Assembly: GCF_030269515.1 (NCBI RefSeq)
Contig: NZ_BSTM01000002.1
Span: 310,001 to 374,000 of the forward strand
DNA length: 64,000 nucleotides
From: Actinomadura sp. NBRC 104412
Lineage (GTDB): Bacteria > Actinomycetota > Actinomycetes > Streptosporangiales > Streptosporangiaceae
Reading direction: 5' to 3'
Notes under the pieces: model-generated
What the model was told of the DNA's origin: nothing
Databases searched by the model: none
Seen by the model: the letters and a program-made list of their open reading frames with translations, nothing else
Translations under genes and position numbers: made by a program
Part shown: in pieces, positions 63,309 to 64,000 of the stretch
How positions within the stretch are numbered: position 1 is the stretch's first letter
Layout: each line of letters starts with the position of its first letter

Positions 63309-64000
63309 GTGAGCGGGGCGAACGGCGGGAGCAGCCCGCCCGGCGCCCGCCGGCGCCGGGCGGGCGTGCCACGACGCTGGTCACCGGCCCGTCCCCGCCG
63401 CACCACCGCACCCCTCCCCGCCGGATCGGCGGAGACGGCCCGTACGCGCCCGGACCGCCCGGACCGCCCGGGCCGTCCGGTGGCGCGTGTGGTGTGCGCG
63501 AACGCGGCGCTGTACGTGGCCCTGGCGTTCCCGGTGGCGCTGGGGATGCTGGGGCCACGGCCGGGGGACCCGGCGTGGTGGGTGCAGGGCGCGGGGCTGG
63601 CGTTGCTGGCGGTGGCGGTCGCGGCAGGCCGGGCCAGGCCGCTGCTGTCGCTGCTGATCGTGGCGGGCTTGTGCGCGGTGCACGGCAACTTCGTGTTCGG
63701 GTTCCCGGTCATGGCCTATCTGACCGGGCGGCGCCTGGCCGGCGCCCGGCAGGTGCTGTGGGCGTTCACCGGCATCTGCGTGGCCGGCGCGGCGTTCAAC
63801 ATCGCCCGTGGCGTCGAGGTCACCGAGTGGTTCCCGGTCACCATCTACCTGGTGCTGCTGGGGGTGCTGCCGTGGCTGGCGGGCCGGGCCTGGCGGCAGT
63901 ACCAGGAACTGGTGTACGCGGGCTGGGAGCGGGCCGAGTGGCTGGAGCACCAGCAGCGCATCACCGCCGAGCGGGAGCGGCTGCGCGAGCGCGCCCGTAT
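63309..64000 (+). CDS. Sensor histidine kinase, N-terminal part (runs off the right edge)
   Basis: The visible 230 codons encode a basic, proline-rich N-terminus, about five membrane segments (NAALYVALAFPVALGMLG, LALLAVAVAAGRARPLLSLL, FVFGFPVMAYLTG, VLWAFTGICVAGAAFNIA, TIYLVLLGVLPWLAG) and then the linker YQELVYAGWERAEWLEHQQR ITAERERLRERAR, which in this family leads into the phosphoacceptor histidine just past the window. TAGCCT lies seven bases before GTG 63309, so it is probably leaderless. A response regulator is expected next. Confidence 0.78.
   Translation, partial: MSGANGGSSPPGARRRRAGVPRRWSPARPRRTTAPLPAGSAETARTRPDRPDRPGRPVARVVCANAALYVALAFPVALGMLGPRPGDPAWWVQGAGLALLAVAVAAGRARPLLSLLIVAGLCAVHGNFVFGFPVMAYLTGRRLAGARQVLWAFTGICVAGAAFNIARGVEVTEWFPVTIYLVLLGVLPWLAGRAWRQYQELVYAGWERAEWLEHQQRITAERERLRERAR

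Overview
The window is very GC-rich, uses GTG and TTG starts freely, has many TGA/ATG and TGA/GTG overlaps, and encodes mostly actinomycete-type families (SARP/AfsR regulator, DrrA/DrrB pumps, DrrC-type UvrA proteins, TerD, DUF3152, actinobacterial histidine kinases). I infer a filamentous actinomycete, possibly Streptosporangiales/Actinomadura-like; genus is not provable from this sequence alone. No rRNA, tRNA, CRISPR array, intact transposase or integrase was seen.

Layout. 1-3.7 kb: the 3' part of a phenylacetyl-CoA epoxidase operon (paaA end, paaB, paaC, paaD, paaE) with a convergent TetR regulator. 3.9-9.5 kb: a RibD-like reductase, then a leftward histidine kinase, response regulator and large SARP/AfsR regulator. 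9.6-14.6 kb: a tightly coupled MFS-ABC-ABC operon resembling siderophore (YbtX/YbtP/YbtQ-like) transport. 14.7-25.4 kb: three more MFS exporters, each followed or faced by its own regulator, plus GNAT, VOC and SDR enzymes; a gene-poor stretch (20.8-23.1 kb) holds a coiled-coil protein and a WD40 remnant. 25.7-32.9 kb: two DrrC-type UvrA paralogues in inverted orientation flank a WYL regulator and a berberine-bridge-type FAD oxidase. 32.9-37.4 kb: ABC-2 exporter with a divergent double-MerR regulator, then a thioredoxin-reductase-like enzyme and a methyltransferase. 37.5-48.5 kb: a secreted alpha/beta hydrolase and two DrrA/DrrB/TetR modules, enclosing a GNAT/RsgA pair, an alanine-rich protein, a pterin dehydratase and a LOG-like protein. 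48.5-57.1 kb: an unknown Asp/Pro-rich protein, a Tat-exported PhoX-like phosphatase, LysR, class V aminotransferase, LysE exporter, and a malonyltransferase/acyl-CoA-oxidase-like pair. 57.2-64 kb: TerD, RidA, acyl-CoA ligase, HAD phosphatase, DUF3152, YigZ and the start of another histidine kinase.

How it works together. Much of the window is a defence/export region: five MFS pumps, three ABC-2 pumps, one ABC exporter pair, two UvrA-like drug-resistance ATPases and a LysE exporter. Most modules have a local one-component regulator, and for most I can point to a palindrome or repeat in the divergent promoter. About ten genes start 6-8 nt after a TANNNT-like hexamer, the geometry of leaderless transcripts.

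The best leads for something not yet described are: the stand-alone malonyltransferase plus acyl-CoA-oxidase-like pair, both with altered motif residues; the inverted UvrA-like paralogues around the WYL/FAD-oxidase pair; a 22-codon leader peptide with a hairpin ahead of rsgA; and the alanine-rich, cysteine-free helical protein at 43.7-45.0 kb.
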